Of a stretch of DNA of 21,690 nucleotides, positions 1-7,300 are shown piece by piece. Each line of letters starts with the position of its first letter. The stretch's first letter is position 1. This DNA comes from Gemmatimonadota bacterium (GTDB lineage: Bacteria > GCA-2686955). The stretch spans positions 1 through 21,690 of the forward strand of contig NYZA01000159.1 in assembly GCA_002686955.1 (NCBI GenBank), read 5' to 3'. Under the pieces are notes generated by a model. The model saw only the letters and a program-made list of their open reading frames with translations. It did no database searches and was not told where the DNA came from. The position numbers and the translations under genes were made by a program.

Positions 1-411
1 CTCGGGCGTCGTGGCGAATCGCCAGGTTGCGTCGAGCGAGCCGAGGCCCAATGCGATGGCGGCCACCCAAAACGATCGCCGCCGCCCGCCACCGCCCGAA
101 TACCGGAGAGCGAGGGCCACGAATCCCGCGAGCGCCAACGCGGTCGCCACCGCACCGGCCAGAACCACCGCGCGCCCGTTGCCCAGCGCCGCGAAGAGAA
201 GCGAAGGCAGCGCATGTCCCGGCGGATGCAGAATCCCTCCTCGAAGCGCCACCGCGACCACTTCCCCGCCATCGTCCCAATAGGCGCCGGGGGCGGCGGT
301 GTTCCAGTAGATCGAAGCCGAGATGAGAGCGACACCGGTGATCAGGGCTCCATCGAATCCGGGCATCCCCGTGCCGAACGCCCGGTCGGTCACGGACGCC
401 TTCCCCCCCAT
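1..411 (-). CDS. DUF2723-family (GT-C type) membrane glycosyltransferase, N-terminal 137 residues; runs off the window
   Basis: An ATG at 411 opens a frame that stays open to the window edge, giving the first 137 residues. The segment around residues 35-65 reads YWNTAAPGAYWDDGGE followed by HPPGHALPSLLFAALG. This is the hallmark N-terminus of DUF2723 proteins (protein O-mannosyltransferase-like, GT-C fold), in which an acidic D-x-GE motif follows the first membrane helix and HPPG lies in the next segment. Hydrophobic stretches near residues 22-33 and 70-100 fit membrane helices. GT-C enzymes use polyprenyl-phosphate-linked sugars as donors on the outer face of the inner membrane; the acceptor here is unknown. 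The gene starts 4 bases after the carbamoyltransferase stop, so it is very likely co-transcribed and translationally coupled. M16 is an alternative start. Family assignment is confident, substrate is not. Confidence 0.82.
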   Translation of the reverse strand, partial: MGGKASVTDRAFGTGMPGFDGALITGVALISASIYWNTAAPGAYWDDGGEVVAVALRGGILHPPGHALPSLLFAALGNGRAVVLAGAVATALALAGFVALALRYSGGGGRRRSFWVAAIALGLGSLDATWRFATTPE

Positions 412-415
412 CTTT

Positions 416-2155
416 CTATTCCGACCCTCTCGATGCCGTCGCCGGACGCCGCCCGCGATCGACCAAGATCTCATTCCACCGCGATCTTGCACGAAGGAAC
501 AGCCGATGGCCCACGATCAGCGCATCGAGCTTGCCCTCTTCGAACGTGCGGGCCATGTCGGCGCCGTCGCGGGCGATCGGCCGCCCCGCAACGTTCAAGC
601 TGGTATTGAGCACGGCCGGCACCCCGGTGCGCCTCGAGAAACGCTCGATCAACCGGTGGAAGCGTGGATTCTCGAGCGCCCGCACCGTTTGGGCGCGTGC
701 GCTGCCGTCACGATGCACCGCCGCGCGCAGCTGTTGCAGGGCTGCGTCGCGCACAGGCAAGGCGAACCCCATTCGGGCGCTATCCCCCCCCAACTCCAGA
801 AACTCGTGACTCCGCTCAGCCAGAATCGCGGGAGCCAGGGGACGGAACCACTCGCGTCCTTTGATCTCGCGGTTGATCCGTTCGCGGGTCGCGGGGTCGC
901 GGGGGTCGGCCAAGATAGAACGGTTTCCGAGGGCGCGGGGACCGAACTCCATTCGGCCTTGGGCCCATCCGATGATGGCGCCGCTCGCGAGCAGCTCGGC
1001 CGCCGTGTCTGCCGGATCGACGAGATCGACCGGCGGCGAGGCTCCGGCGGGGATCGGGAGCCGGGTGGGCGCTTCCGGACCGAGATAGGGCGTCGGTGGG
1101 GTCGAAGCGCGGGGCGAGCCCTTTTCGGCCGCCAGGGTGAGCGCGGCGCCGGCGGCCGTGCCCGCATCGTTGGGGGCCGGAGGCACGTGAATCCGCTCGA
1201 AGGGACCACGGCGGAGCAGAGCACCGTTCATCTGGCTGTTGAGAGCGACGCCGCCGCTGAGGCAGAGGGTCTTGGCGCCGGTCTCTCGGTGCAGATGCTT
1301 CGCGATGTGGAGAACGATCTCCTCGAGGCGGGTCTGGGCCGCCGCAGCGAGAGCGAAGTGGCGATCTTCGAGCGGCGCCCGGGGGTCTCGAGGGGGGCCG
1401 AAATAGGCGTCGAATCGCTTCGAAGTGCCGCGTTCATCTCCGTACTGGTGGCGGAACCAACGGTGGTCGAGGCTGAATCCGCCCCCCGCCTCTGCGCGAA
1501 TCGCCTCGCGTAGCGGAGCCGGATCGACAAGCTCCGCGTAGGCCGCCAGCGCCATGACCTTGTACTCGTCGGAGTAGGGCCGGAAGCCGAGATGTTGGGT
1601 GAGCGCACGCCAAAAGACACCGAGCGAATGTGGAAATGCGATCTCACGGATGGCCCGGAGGCGCCCCTGATGGAGGTGGCCGAGCCAGGCGGTGGTCCAC
1701 TCCCCCATGCCGTCGATCGAGAGCAGAGCGGGAGCCGGATCGGAGCAGTAGGCCAGGGCGTCCCAGAGGTGGGCGTGGTGGTGTTCGACGAATCGCGTCT
1801 CGATGCCGGGCGGAAGACCGAGGCGGCGCGCGAGGCCGCCATGGAGGAGTCCGATCATCCGCAGCCACCCCCCCACGTCACCGCCACGATCGGTGGCGAA
1901 TCGGATCGATCGCGGCAGATGACGAGCGACATGCACGAGTCGGGCGCCGGCATGGAGCAGTGGGCGATGGTAGAAGGCGATGGCGTCGATGCCGCCGCTG
2001 TGGCGCATACACCATTCGGCCGCCCGGCGGGGGAAGGCGCCGTCGTGTTTGATGCCGGAGAATCGCTCCTCCTCGACCGCGGCGACGAGCGTACCGTCGG
2101 CAACGATGGCGGCGGCGGAGTCGTGGCCGAATGCCGAAATGCCCAGGATTCTCAC
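416..2155 (-). CDS. NodU/CmcH-family O-carbamoyltransferase
   Basis: This 579-residue protein is of normal length for the family that moves a carbamoyl group from carbamoyl phosphate to a hydroxyl via carbamoyl-adenylate (NodU, CmcH, TobZ). Visible landmarks are the N-terminal ILGISAFGHDSAAAIV (3-18) and VEEERFSGIKHDGAFP (27-42), the metal/ATP-site HHHAH (125-129), SIDGMGEWTT (146-155), LSGGVALNSQMN (299-310), APNDAGTAAGAAL (327-339) and the C-terminal YrdC-like GRMEFGPRALGNRSILADPR (400-419), with a final NTSLN (517-521). The GTG start at 2155 overlaps the methyltransferase stop in a GTGA junction. Upstream extension of the frame is overlapped by real genes and does not resemble the family. 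In this operon a lipid-linked or transferred sugar is a reasonable acceptor, but that is inference. Confidence 0.93.
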   Translation of the reverse strand: MRILGISAFGHDSAAAIVADGTLVAAVEEERFSGIKHDGAFPRRAAEWCMRHSGGIDAIAFYHRPLLHAGARLVHVARHLPRSIRFATDRGGDVGGWLRMIGLLHGGLARRLGLPPGIETRFVEHHHAHLWDALAYCSDPAPALLSIDGMGEWTTAWLGHLHQGRLRAIREIAFPHSLGVFWRALTQHLGFRPYSDEYKVMALAAYAELVDPAPLREAIRAEAGGGFSLDHRWFRHQYGDERGTSKRFDAYFGPPRDPRAPLEDRHFALAAAAQTRLEEIVLHIAKHLHRETGAKTLCLSGGVALNSQMNGALLRRGPFERIHVPPAPNDAGTAAGAALTLAAEKGSPRASTPPTPYLGPEAPTRLPIPAGASPPVDLVDPADTAAELLASGAIIGWAQGRMEFGPRALGNRSILADPRDPATRERINREIKGREWFRPLAPAILAERSHEFLELGGDSARMGFALPVRDAALQQLRAAVHRDGSARAQTVRALENPRFHRLIERFSRRTGVPAVLNTSLNVAGRPIARDGADMARTFEEGKLDALIVGHRLFLRARSRWNEILVDRGRRPATASRGSE

Positions 2156-2886
2156 GCGGGGCGATCTCCCGCGAACGGCTCTGGTGATCGGCGCGGCGCT
2201 TCGGCAACGATCAAGACGAACCAGGCCAGTCGGCGAAGCCAGGGCAGGGCGCCCATCAGCCTGCGGTCGAGGGCGGTGGTGGCGCGGGACGGGATGATCG
2301 CGCTGACGAGGCCATGGTAGGAGACGCGCGCCCGCGCGAAGCGCTTCGTCATCGCTGCAATGTCGCGGCGCGTGAGGTAGCGGGCGCCCGAGAGACGGCC
2401 GGGCGAGAGCGCCACGCGGTAGAGGGCGACGAGGGGATGATAGGGCAGTGGTTCGAGGGCGATGAGGCGCCCCTCGGGGCGAAGGACTCTGCGGATCTCG
2501 CGCAGAAAGGCCGGCAGATTCAGATGCATGGCGGTGCTCTGGACGATCGCGAGATCTATGCAGGAGTCGCGCAGCGGGAGCCTCTCCCCCATGCCGCCGC
2601 AGAGGTCGACTGCGGAGCCGGGAGGAATCGAGCGACGGAGTCTGACCGCGCAGAGGTCGACCGCGCAGACCCGTGCGCCGCGGCGGGCGAGCTTTCGTGA
2701 GCTTCGTCCCTCGCCCGGTCCTACTTCGAGCACGCGCAGCCCAGCGATCGGATCGGCATGATCTTCCGGCAAGATCGCTTCCGCTCGCAGGAATGGGAGA
2801 TGGGCGAGCCTGCTGCGCTCTCGGTTCTCCGGTGGGATCCAATACCGATCGAAGTAGCCGGCCGGAGCCGGGCTGATCGGCGTCAC
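2152..2886 (-). CDS. class I SAM-dependent methyltransferase
   Basis: The protein is 244 residues from the GTG at 2886, which overlaps the upstream stop as GTGA; a GTG three codons further up (2895) is an alternative. The Rossmann methyltransferase motifs are in order. Motif I is RVLEVGPGEGRSS (51-63). The acidic end of strand 2 is CAVDL (74-78). A motif II/III region is ERLPLRDSCIDLAIVQ (101-116). The late motif RRVLRPEGRLIALEPL (132-147) is typical of the UbiE/Methyltransf_11 group. A hydrophobic C-terminal stretch (about 213-230) may associate with the membrane. Its position between a sugar-phosphate-lipid enzyme and a carbamoyltransferase suggests O- or N-methylation of a sugar. The sequence does not identify the substrate. 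Confidence 0.88.
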   Translation of the reverse strand: MTPISPAPAGYFDRYWIPPENRERSRLAHLPFLRAEAILPEDHADPIAGLRVLEVGPGEGRSSRKLARRGARVCAVDLCAVRLRRSIPPGSAVDLCGGMGERLPLRDSCIDLAIVQSTAMHLNLPAFLREIRRVLRPEGRLIALEPLPYHPLVALYRVALSPGRLSGARYLTRRDIAAMTKRFARARVSYHGLVSAIIPSRATTALDRRLMGALPWLRRLAWFVLIVAEAPRRSPEPFAGDRPA

Positions 2887-4835
2887 GTCGAGCACCCGCC
2901 GGTGGCGCCGGATATCGATCGAGTCTCGTAGCTCGCGAGAAAGGTCTCCAGCTGCTCGCCTTCGAGCGGGATTTGGCCTTCGGGCTGGATCTCGATAGGG
3001 ATGAGCCGGCCCCCGTCGCCACAGGCGATCGTCCACTGGGAATCGCAGCGATCGACGACACCAGGGCGGCCGGGGTTGCCCGGCATCGGCTCCAGGATCG
3101 ACGCCCTCCAGATCTTGACCCGATCCCTTCCATTGCCACTGAAGGCCCCCGGAAAGGGGCGGGCCACGGCGCGCACCAGATTCCGGACCTCTCGCGCGGA
3201 AGAGCTCCAGTCGATCCGGCCGTCCTCGGGAGTTCTCTTGCCGACCCAGAACGCCTTCGATTCATCTTGGGGACGAGGCGTGTAGTCGCCTCCGCGCAGG
3301 TCGGGCCAGGTGTCCTTGAAGAGATCGAGGGCCGCACCGGCCAGCTTCGCCGAGAGAGTTCCGGCATCATCTCGTTCCTCGATCGGGATCGGGAGCTGAG
3401 AGACGATCGGTCCAGCGTCGGGGGATTCGACCATTTCGTGAATCGTGATGCCCGTCTCGGTCTCTCCACGCAGCAAGGCCCAGTTCATTGGAGCCCGGCC
3501 GCGATAGGCCGGCAGGAGCGAAGGGTGCAGATTGAAGGCGCCGCGCGAGGCCAGTCCCAGCACGGCCGCCGGCAGGATCCTGCGATAGTAGACCGAGAGG
3601 ATCATGTCGATCTCGAGATCGATCAGTGTACGCAGAAAGCCCGGGGAATCGACTCGACCGGAGAGCAAGACCGGGATGTGATGGCGAGCGGCGAGCTCGC
3701 TGACGCTGGGCCATGCGGACCGGTCCTCGTCGGTCTCGGGGTGGGTGGCGACGGCGATGGGAGCGGCCCCCGAGTCGATAAGGTGCCGCAGAACGGCGTG
3801 GCCGACCTCGCGGAAGGCGCATAGCAGGAGGCGCGGCTCGGCGCGGCATTCGACGCGGGCGTCGCTCCGCGAGCCCCGACCTCGGCGCGTGGGCCAGGCA
3901 TCCGCGATCTGAGGGAAAGGGCCGGGCCGAAGCTGGCGATAGAGTCTGAAGGCGTACAGGGTCAAGACCGCCTGAACCGCGATGATTCCCCCCGCCATCG
4001 CCGCGGAGAGGCCCGCGAGACCGAGGCTGAGCGGGTCGGCGGTGAAGGCGAAGAGGGCGGCCAGCAACGCCACCGCCACCAGAGAGGTTCCGGCGCCAAG
4101 GATCACCAGCCCGGTGCCCACGAGCAGGTGGAGCGGGCGCCGCGAGCTGCCGATCGAAAGGTCGATCGCGAGGCGGGCCAAACCACGGAAGTTGTACTTC
4201 GATACGCCGGCGAGGCGATCGGTATGTGGAATCTCGATCTCTTCCAGCGAGCCGGCGGCGTGAAAAGCGAGGGCGGGCACGTAGGGCGAGCGTGAATCGA
4301 TCCGGAGAATCTGTTCGACGACCCGCCTCGAATACCCCCGGAACATGCAGCCGTAGTCGTGAGCCGGCACACCGGAGATCCAAGGTCCGACGAGGTGCAG
4401 CAGTCGACTCACCGCGAAACGCCGGATGCCCTCCACTCGACCGGCCCGGCTGCCGGAGACCAGATCGCATCCCGATTCGACCCGATCGACAAAACGGGGG
4501 ATCTCTTCGGGCGGATTCTGCAGATCGCCGTCGAGCGTGACCACGCTGGCTCCCGATGATGCCCGAAAGCCCGCGAGTATCGCCGCATGCTGCCCGTGAT
4601 TCCCTTTCAGCGCAACTACACCGATCTTGGAGGCATAGCGTTCGCGCCAGCGCAGAAGGCGATCGAGGGTGGCGTCGGTACTGCCGTCGTCCACCAGAAT
4701 CAACTCCGCTTCTTCTCCGTACGGATCGAGGGCACCGAGGGTGCGTTCGACAAGCCCGTCGACGTTGTCGGCCTCGTTCAGAACCGGCACGATGACGGAA
4801 ACGCGACAGGGAGCGGCGGAATCGCCTTGTGGCAT
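2883..4835 (-). CDS. fused ArnC-like polyprenyl-phosphate glycosyltransferase and ArnA-like formyltransferase
   Basis: The protein is 650 residues from ATG 4835; a TTG at 4871 is also in frame but less likely. Residues 11-230 form a GT2 domain with VSVIVPVLNEADN (12-24), LVDDGSTD (48-55), LDGDLQNPPEEIP (101-113) and an Arg-rich ending, as in ArnC/DPMS enzymes that load a sugar onto undecaprenyl phosphate. Two membrane helices follow (about 237-262 and 270-298). From residue 335 a second complete domain resembles the formyltransferase half of ArnA: FNLHPSLLPAYRGRAPMNW (434-452), GETETGITIHEM (457-468) and SPDAGPIVSQ (471-480). N435, H437 and D473 match the catalytic Asn-His-Asp of formyltetrahydrofolate-dependent enzymes. 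A C-terminal OB-like region completes it. In enterobacteria these are separate ArnC and ArnA proteins. The ArnA decarboxylase half is absent. The product is probably a formamido-sugar on a lipid carrier; the sugar identity is unknown. Confidence 0.9.
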   Translation of the reverse strand: MPQGDSAAPCRVSVIVPVLNEADNVDGLVERTLGALDPYGEEAELILVDDGSTDATLDRLLRWRERYASKIGVVALKGNHGQHAAILAGFRASSGASVVTLDGDLQNPPEEIPRFVDRVESGCDLVSGSRAGRVEGIRRFAVSRLLHLVGPWISGVPAHDYGCMFRGYSRRVVEQILRIDSRSPYVPALAFHAAGSLEEIEIPHTDRLAGVSKYNFRGLARLAIDLSIGSSRRPLHLLVGTGLVILGAGTSLVAVALLAALFAFTADPLSLGLAGLSAAMAGGIIAVQAVLTLYAFRLYRQLRPGPFPQIADAWPTRRGRGSRSDARVECRAEPRLLLCAFREVGHAVLRHLIDSGAAPIAVATHPETDEDRSAWPSVSELAARHHIPVLLSGRVDSPGFLRTLIDLEIDMILSVYYRRILPAAVLGLASRGAFNLHPSLLPAYRGRAPMNWALLRGETETGITIHEMVESPDAGPIVSQLPIPIEERDDAGTLSAKLAGAALDLFKDTWPDLRGGDYTPRPQDESKAFWVGKRTPEDGRIDWSSSAREVRNLVRAVARPFPGAFSGNGRDRVKIWRASILEPMPGNPGRPGVVDRCDSQWTIACGDGGRLIPIEIQPEGQIPLEGEQLETFLASYETRSISGATGGCST

Positions 4836-4870
4836 GAAATCAAAGATCTTACGAGGATGACGCTGGTGCA

Positions 4871-4888
4871 AGGGTGCGTTGACACCCT
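4871..4888. promoter_or_regulatory. candidate operator: perfect 6-bp inverted repeat over a -35 box
   Basis: AGGGTG-N6-CACCCT is a perfect inverted repeat with a 6-base spacer. Its right half overlaps the TTGACA -35 box of the plus-strand promoter, and a third copy of the half-site CACCCT lies at 4912-4917 near the expected start of transcription. It sits between the divergent envelope-sugar operon and the lipoprotein gene, so a bound regulator could affect both. No regulator gene is visible in the window. The protein that binds is unknown. Confidence 0.4.
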
Positions 4889-4907
4889 ATGGAACGCTGG
4901 CTATGAT
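4879..4907 (+). promoter_or_regulatory. near-consensus sigma70-type promoter for the lipoprotein gene
   Basis: TTGACA (4879-4884) is followed by a 17-base spacer and TATGAT (4902-4907). This is a perfect -35, ideal spacing and 5 of 6 matches at -10. Transcription would begin near 4914, giving a leader of about 180 bases before the ATG at 5093. Confidence 0.7.
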
Positions 4908-4913
4908 ATCGCA

Positions 4914-5092
4914 CCCTTCGCATCGGATTCGCCGAATGGCCGAAAAGCGGCAGGCGAACCGGCGAAAGGGATGGACCGATTCCACAGGTCGGAAACTCTT
5001 TTCCGCGCCCAGCGGAAGGAAAGTCCGAGAGCGCCGGGAGACGGGCTCGCGAGGTCTCGAAGAGGCGATTTGAGGACACGGAAGGATTTCGT
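4914..5092 (+). promoter_or_regulatory. long, hairpin-rich 5' leader of the lipoprotein mRNA
   Basis: About 180 untranslated bases lie between the predicted transcription start and the lipoprotein ATG. Short stems can be read directly: GCCG-AAAAG-CGGC near 4940, GACC...GGTC near 4974-4990, and CGGAAA-CTCT-TTTCCG near 4989-5004. No known riboswitch core was recognised; the conserved words of the cyclic-di-GMP-I aptamer were looked for and not found. The leader may be an ordinary untranslated region. Confidence 0.3.
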
Positions 5093-6796
5093 ATGCGCTC
5101 GTTGACTGCAGTAGGTGTCGGGCTCTCGATCGGCGGTCTCCTCATTGGCTGCGCTTTCTCCCCGAGCGATCCGGGGAAGATCAAGGCGAACGAGTCCCCG
5201 GAGGTCTTCTTTCTCAATACCTTGGAGACCGTGATCGACACCACCCTGGAAGAGTTCGTCGACGGGATCGGTCGGACCTTCATCGACACGACGCTGACCC
5301 TCGTGGCGCCCGAGGTCAACTACTCCACCATCATCTCGTGGTACGGCACCGACATCGACGACTTCATAGACTACTTCGAGTACGCGATCAGGCCGGGCGG
5401 GGAGACTGTCTTTTCGCCGGCCCAGTTCGCTGCCCTCACCAGCAACGACACCGCCGACAGCGCGTGGCAGACCACTTCGGCCACCAACGACACCGTTCTC
5501 TTTCCCGCTCCGACCCTGCGCGATCGCCATCGTCTCTGGCTCAGGGCCGTGGACGGCCGCGGTCGGCGATCCGAGGTTAAATTCGCCGACTTCATCGCCA
5601 TGACCGACCCACCGGCCATCTCGCTCTCCTGCTCCGACGAAGAGATCGAGCAGGGCCTCTGCCCGCCCGATTCGGTGTTTGCTTTGGCGGGCCCCACCCC
5701 TTCCTGGCCCGGCATCACCTACTCCTGGGAAGCGGAGGACACAGACGGCTCCGTCGCCGGCTACTACTACTGGATCGATGATGGAGACCGAACGTGGATC
5801 GACGCCGATGACGCCCTGACGACCTTCACTCCGCCGGACGAGGCCTCGATCGATCGGCCGGCCGTGACATTGACCTCGATGAGCTCCGGGGATCCCACAT
5901 TCTATGTATCGGCCGTGGATGATGCGGGGGCGATCAGTCCGATCCCCTCGCGCTACACGGTCCATGTGGTCGTGCCCACGCTGCACCAAGATCTGCTTAT
6001 CGTCGCCGACAGCGACAACGATTTCGCTCCGGCGGACTTGCCGCTGACCAACGATCAGTACAAGGCGTTTTACAGCGATGCGGCCAGCGCCGCGGGACTG
6101 TCGCCCGGAGGGGATCCAACGGTCATCACCCCCGACGAGCTGACCCGCCAGCACTTGGCGGACCATGCAACCGTTTTGTGGGTGACCGACAACGCGACGA
6201 AGGGGTACAGAAACGTCTATGAGCTGATCACCGGGATCGACCCTGCCTTCTTGGTTCGAAGAGCCGCGATTCTGGAGCAGTACCTCGAAATCGGAGGCAA
6301 TCTCATCTTCAGCGGCGCCCTCGGCGCGACCGTATCGACCGAAGATGCCGAGTACGACGGGAAGTACAGCGTTCTGGAGCCTTGGTTCGGCATCGAGTTC
6401 AATCCTGACGAGGGGTACACCGACGGCCTCTTCGAAGCGATCGGCGACTCCTTGCCGATTCTCACGGTCGATTCCGATTGGGGAACCGTCCCCGCGGGTG
6501 ATCCCGTGCTAGACCCGAAGGGCGCGTTCGCGGGTAAGATCGGAAGCCTGGCCGAGACCGACCCCGCCTCCCCGCTCTACTGGGATGCCGATGGTGATCT
6601 GGTGGCGGTGACCAGAGAGGGCAGCCACCCCTCCGTGGGTGCCACGGGGCTCGTGCTCTTCCCACTGCAGACGATTCTACCGGTATTCACCGACTCCGCC
6701 GACTATACCGATGCCCCCTGGGACATCCTCAGTGAGGAAGAGAAGGCACAGGTCGTCGCGATTCTGAGGGACCTGGCCGGCGGCATGGGGATCTAG
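5093..6796 (+). CDS. secreted lipoprotein of unknown function (567 residues)
   Basis: The ATG at 5093 has GGAAGG 7 bases upstream. The first 20 residues are a signal peptide ending in the lipobox LLIGC, so C20 would be lipidated and the protein anchored in a membrane facing the periplasm or surface. Acidic residues dominate the mature part. Residues about 60-290 look like beta-rich, fibronectin/Ig-like modules with a linker rich in Asp, Pro and Thr. From about 297 the pattern DLLIVADSDND, then TVLWVTDNATK, then YLEIGGNLIFSGAL resembles the alternating strand-helix layout of class I glutamine amidotransferase-like or ThuA-like folds, but no catalytic Cys-His-Glu set could be assigned. It is the only plus-strand gene here and stands alone behind its own strong promoter. 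Its stop codon lies inside the left end of an inverted-repeat element. Confidence 0.85.
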   Translation: MRSLTAVGVGLSIGGLLIGCAFSPSDPGKIKANESPEVFFLNTLETVIDTTLEEFVDGIGRTFIDTTLTLVAPEVNYSTIISWYGTDIDDFIDYFEYAIRPGGETVFSPAQFAALTSNDTADSAWQTTSATNDTVLFPAPTLRDRHRLWLRAVDGRGRRSEVKFADFIAMTDPPAISLSCSDEEIEQGLCPPDSVFALAGPTPSWPGITYSWEAEDTDGSVAGYYYWIDDGDRTWIDADDALTTFTPPDEASIDRPAVTLTSMSSGDPTFYVSAVDDAGAISPIPSRYTVHVVVPTLHQDLLIVADSDNDFAPADLPLTNDQYKAFYSDAASAAGLSPGGDPTVITPDELTRQHLADHATVLWVTDNATKGYRNVYELITGIDPAFLVRRAAILEQYLEIGGNLIFSGALGATVSTEDAEYDGKYSVLEPWFGIEFNPDEGYTDGLFEAIGDSLPILTVDSDWGTVPAGDPVLDPKGAFAGKIGSLAETDPASPLYWDADGDLVAVTREGSHPSVGATGLVLFPLQTILPVFTDSADYTDAPWDILSEEEKAQVVAILRDLAGGMGI

Positions 6797-6977
6797 CCCG
6801 CATTTCTCACCAACTGTCTGCTGTCGCGGCGCATCCCCGCACCCTGGCAGCGCTTTGCACCTCCGTCGCTTGTGCGACGTGCCTCCAGCACGCCTCCGCG
6901 CGCCGGCGGCACAAAGCACTGCCAGGGCACGAATCTACGCCGACTCGTTACGACATCTTGTGAGAAATCCGGGCTAG
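6793..6977. repeat. inverted-repeat element of about 185 bases with CTAG ends (MITE-like candidate)
   Basis: The left end CTAGCCCGCATTTCTCAC (6793-6810) and the right end GTGAGAAATCCGGGCTAG (6960-6977) are inverted copies differing at one base. Inside, CCCTGGCAGCGCTTTG (6842-6857) pairs with CAAAGCACTGCCAGGG (6912-6927) at 15 of 16 positions, and CGTGC/GCACG forms a terminal hairpin in the middle. The whole unit can fold into one long stem. It has no open frame of its own. CTAG at both ends could be part of the repeat or a 4-base target duplication. The left CTAG contains the TAG stop of the lipoprotein gene. Confidence 0.6.
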
Positions 6978-7300
6978 GAGCGCTTTTCTTCCCTTCCAGT
7001 ATTGCCGCGCGGCTTTTGCGTGGGTCGCTGTCAGAGATCGCGCGGCTTCCGTAGCCCCATTCGGCCTGAGGGTCCGCGCAAGAATGACTTGTCATTTGGC
7101 ATCCCATCCGCGGCACATTTGGGCGCCAGAATGACAAGCTACTCTCGCGCGGACCCTGAGCGCGAGCAGAGTCCGATTGCGGTTCGCGCGCGCGCCACAT
7201 TGGCCCTGCGACCTCTCGCTGTCCGAGTTGCTTCCGTGCAACGCGGGGGCGCTCTCTCCGGGCAACCGGCACGGAGCGAAGAACCGAACCGATACGACAC
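6978..7300. other. non-coding stretch between converging genes
   Basis: Between the end of the first inverted-repeat element and the terminator of the minus-strand propeller gene no credible coding frame is seen. The interval contains a second hairpin element (7070-7156) and GC-rich sequence with runs of alternating GC near 7185. The octamer AGAATGAC occurs twice (7081-7088 and 7129-7136). Confidence 0.6.
7070..7156. repeat. second imperfect inverted repeat (27-base arms)
   Basis: The arms 7070-7096 and 7130-7156 are inverted copies matching at 23 of 27 positions. Both ends are perfect: GGGTCCGCGC with GCGCGGACCC, and CTTGTCATT with AATGACAAG. The 33-base loop is unpaired. The arm 7083-7096 is itself a small palindrome (AATGAC-TT-GTCATT). 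It does not share sequence with the neighbouring CTAG element, so it is a distinct unit. Confidence 0.5.

Noticed and set aside
323-1513. Plus-strand open frame of 396 codons
   Set aside because: It is antisense to the carbamoyltransferase and the DUF2723 gene; the translation shows no family pattern.
2156-3469. Upstream in-frame extension of the carbamoyltransferase to 1017 residues
   Set aside because: The extra Arg/Ser/Pro-rich sequence is the out-of-frame shadow of the methyltransferase and fusion genes. The true N-terminus (ILGISAFGHDSA) begins at the GTG at 2155.
4914-5092. Cyclic-di-GMP-I riboswitch or RNase P-like RNA in the leader
   Set aside because: Short resemblances (GGCGAACC, GGAAAGTCC) were seen, but the conserved aptamer words and the overall architecture are missing.
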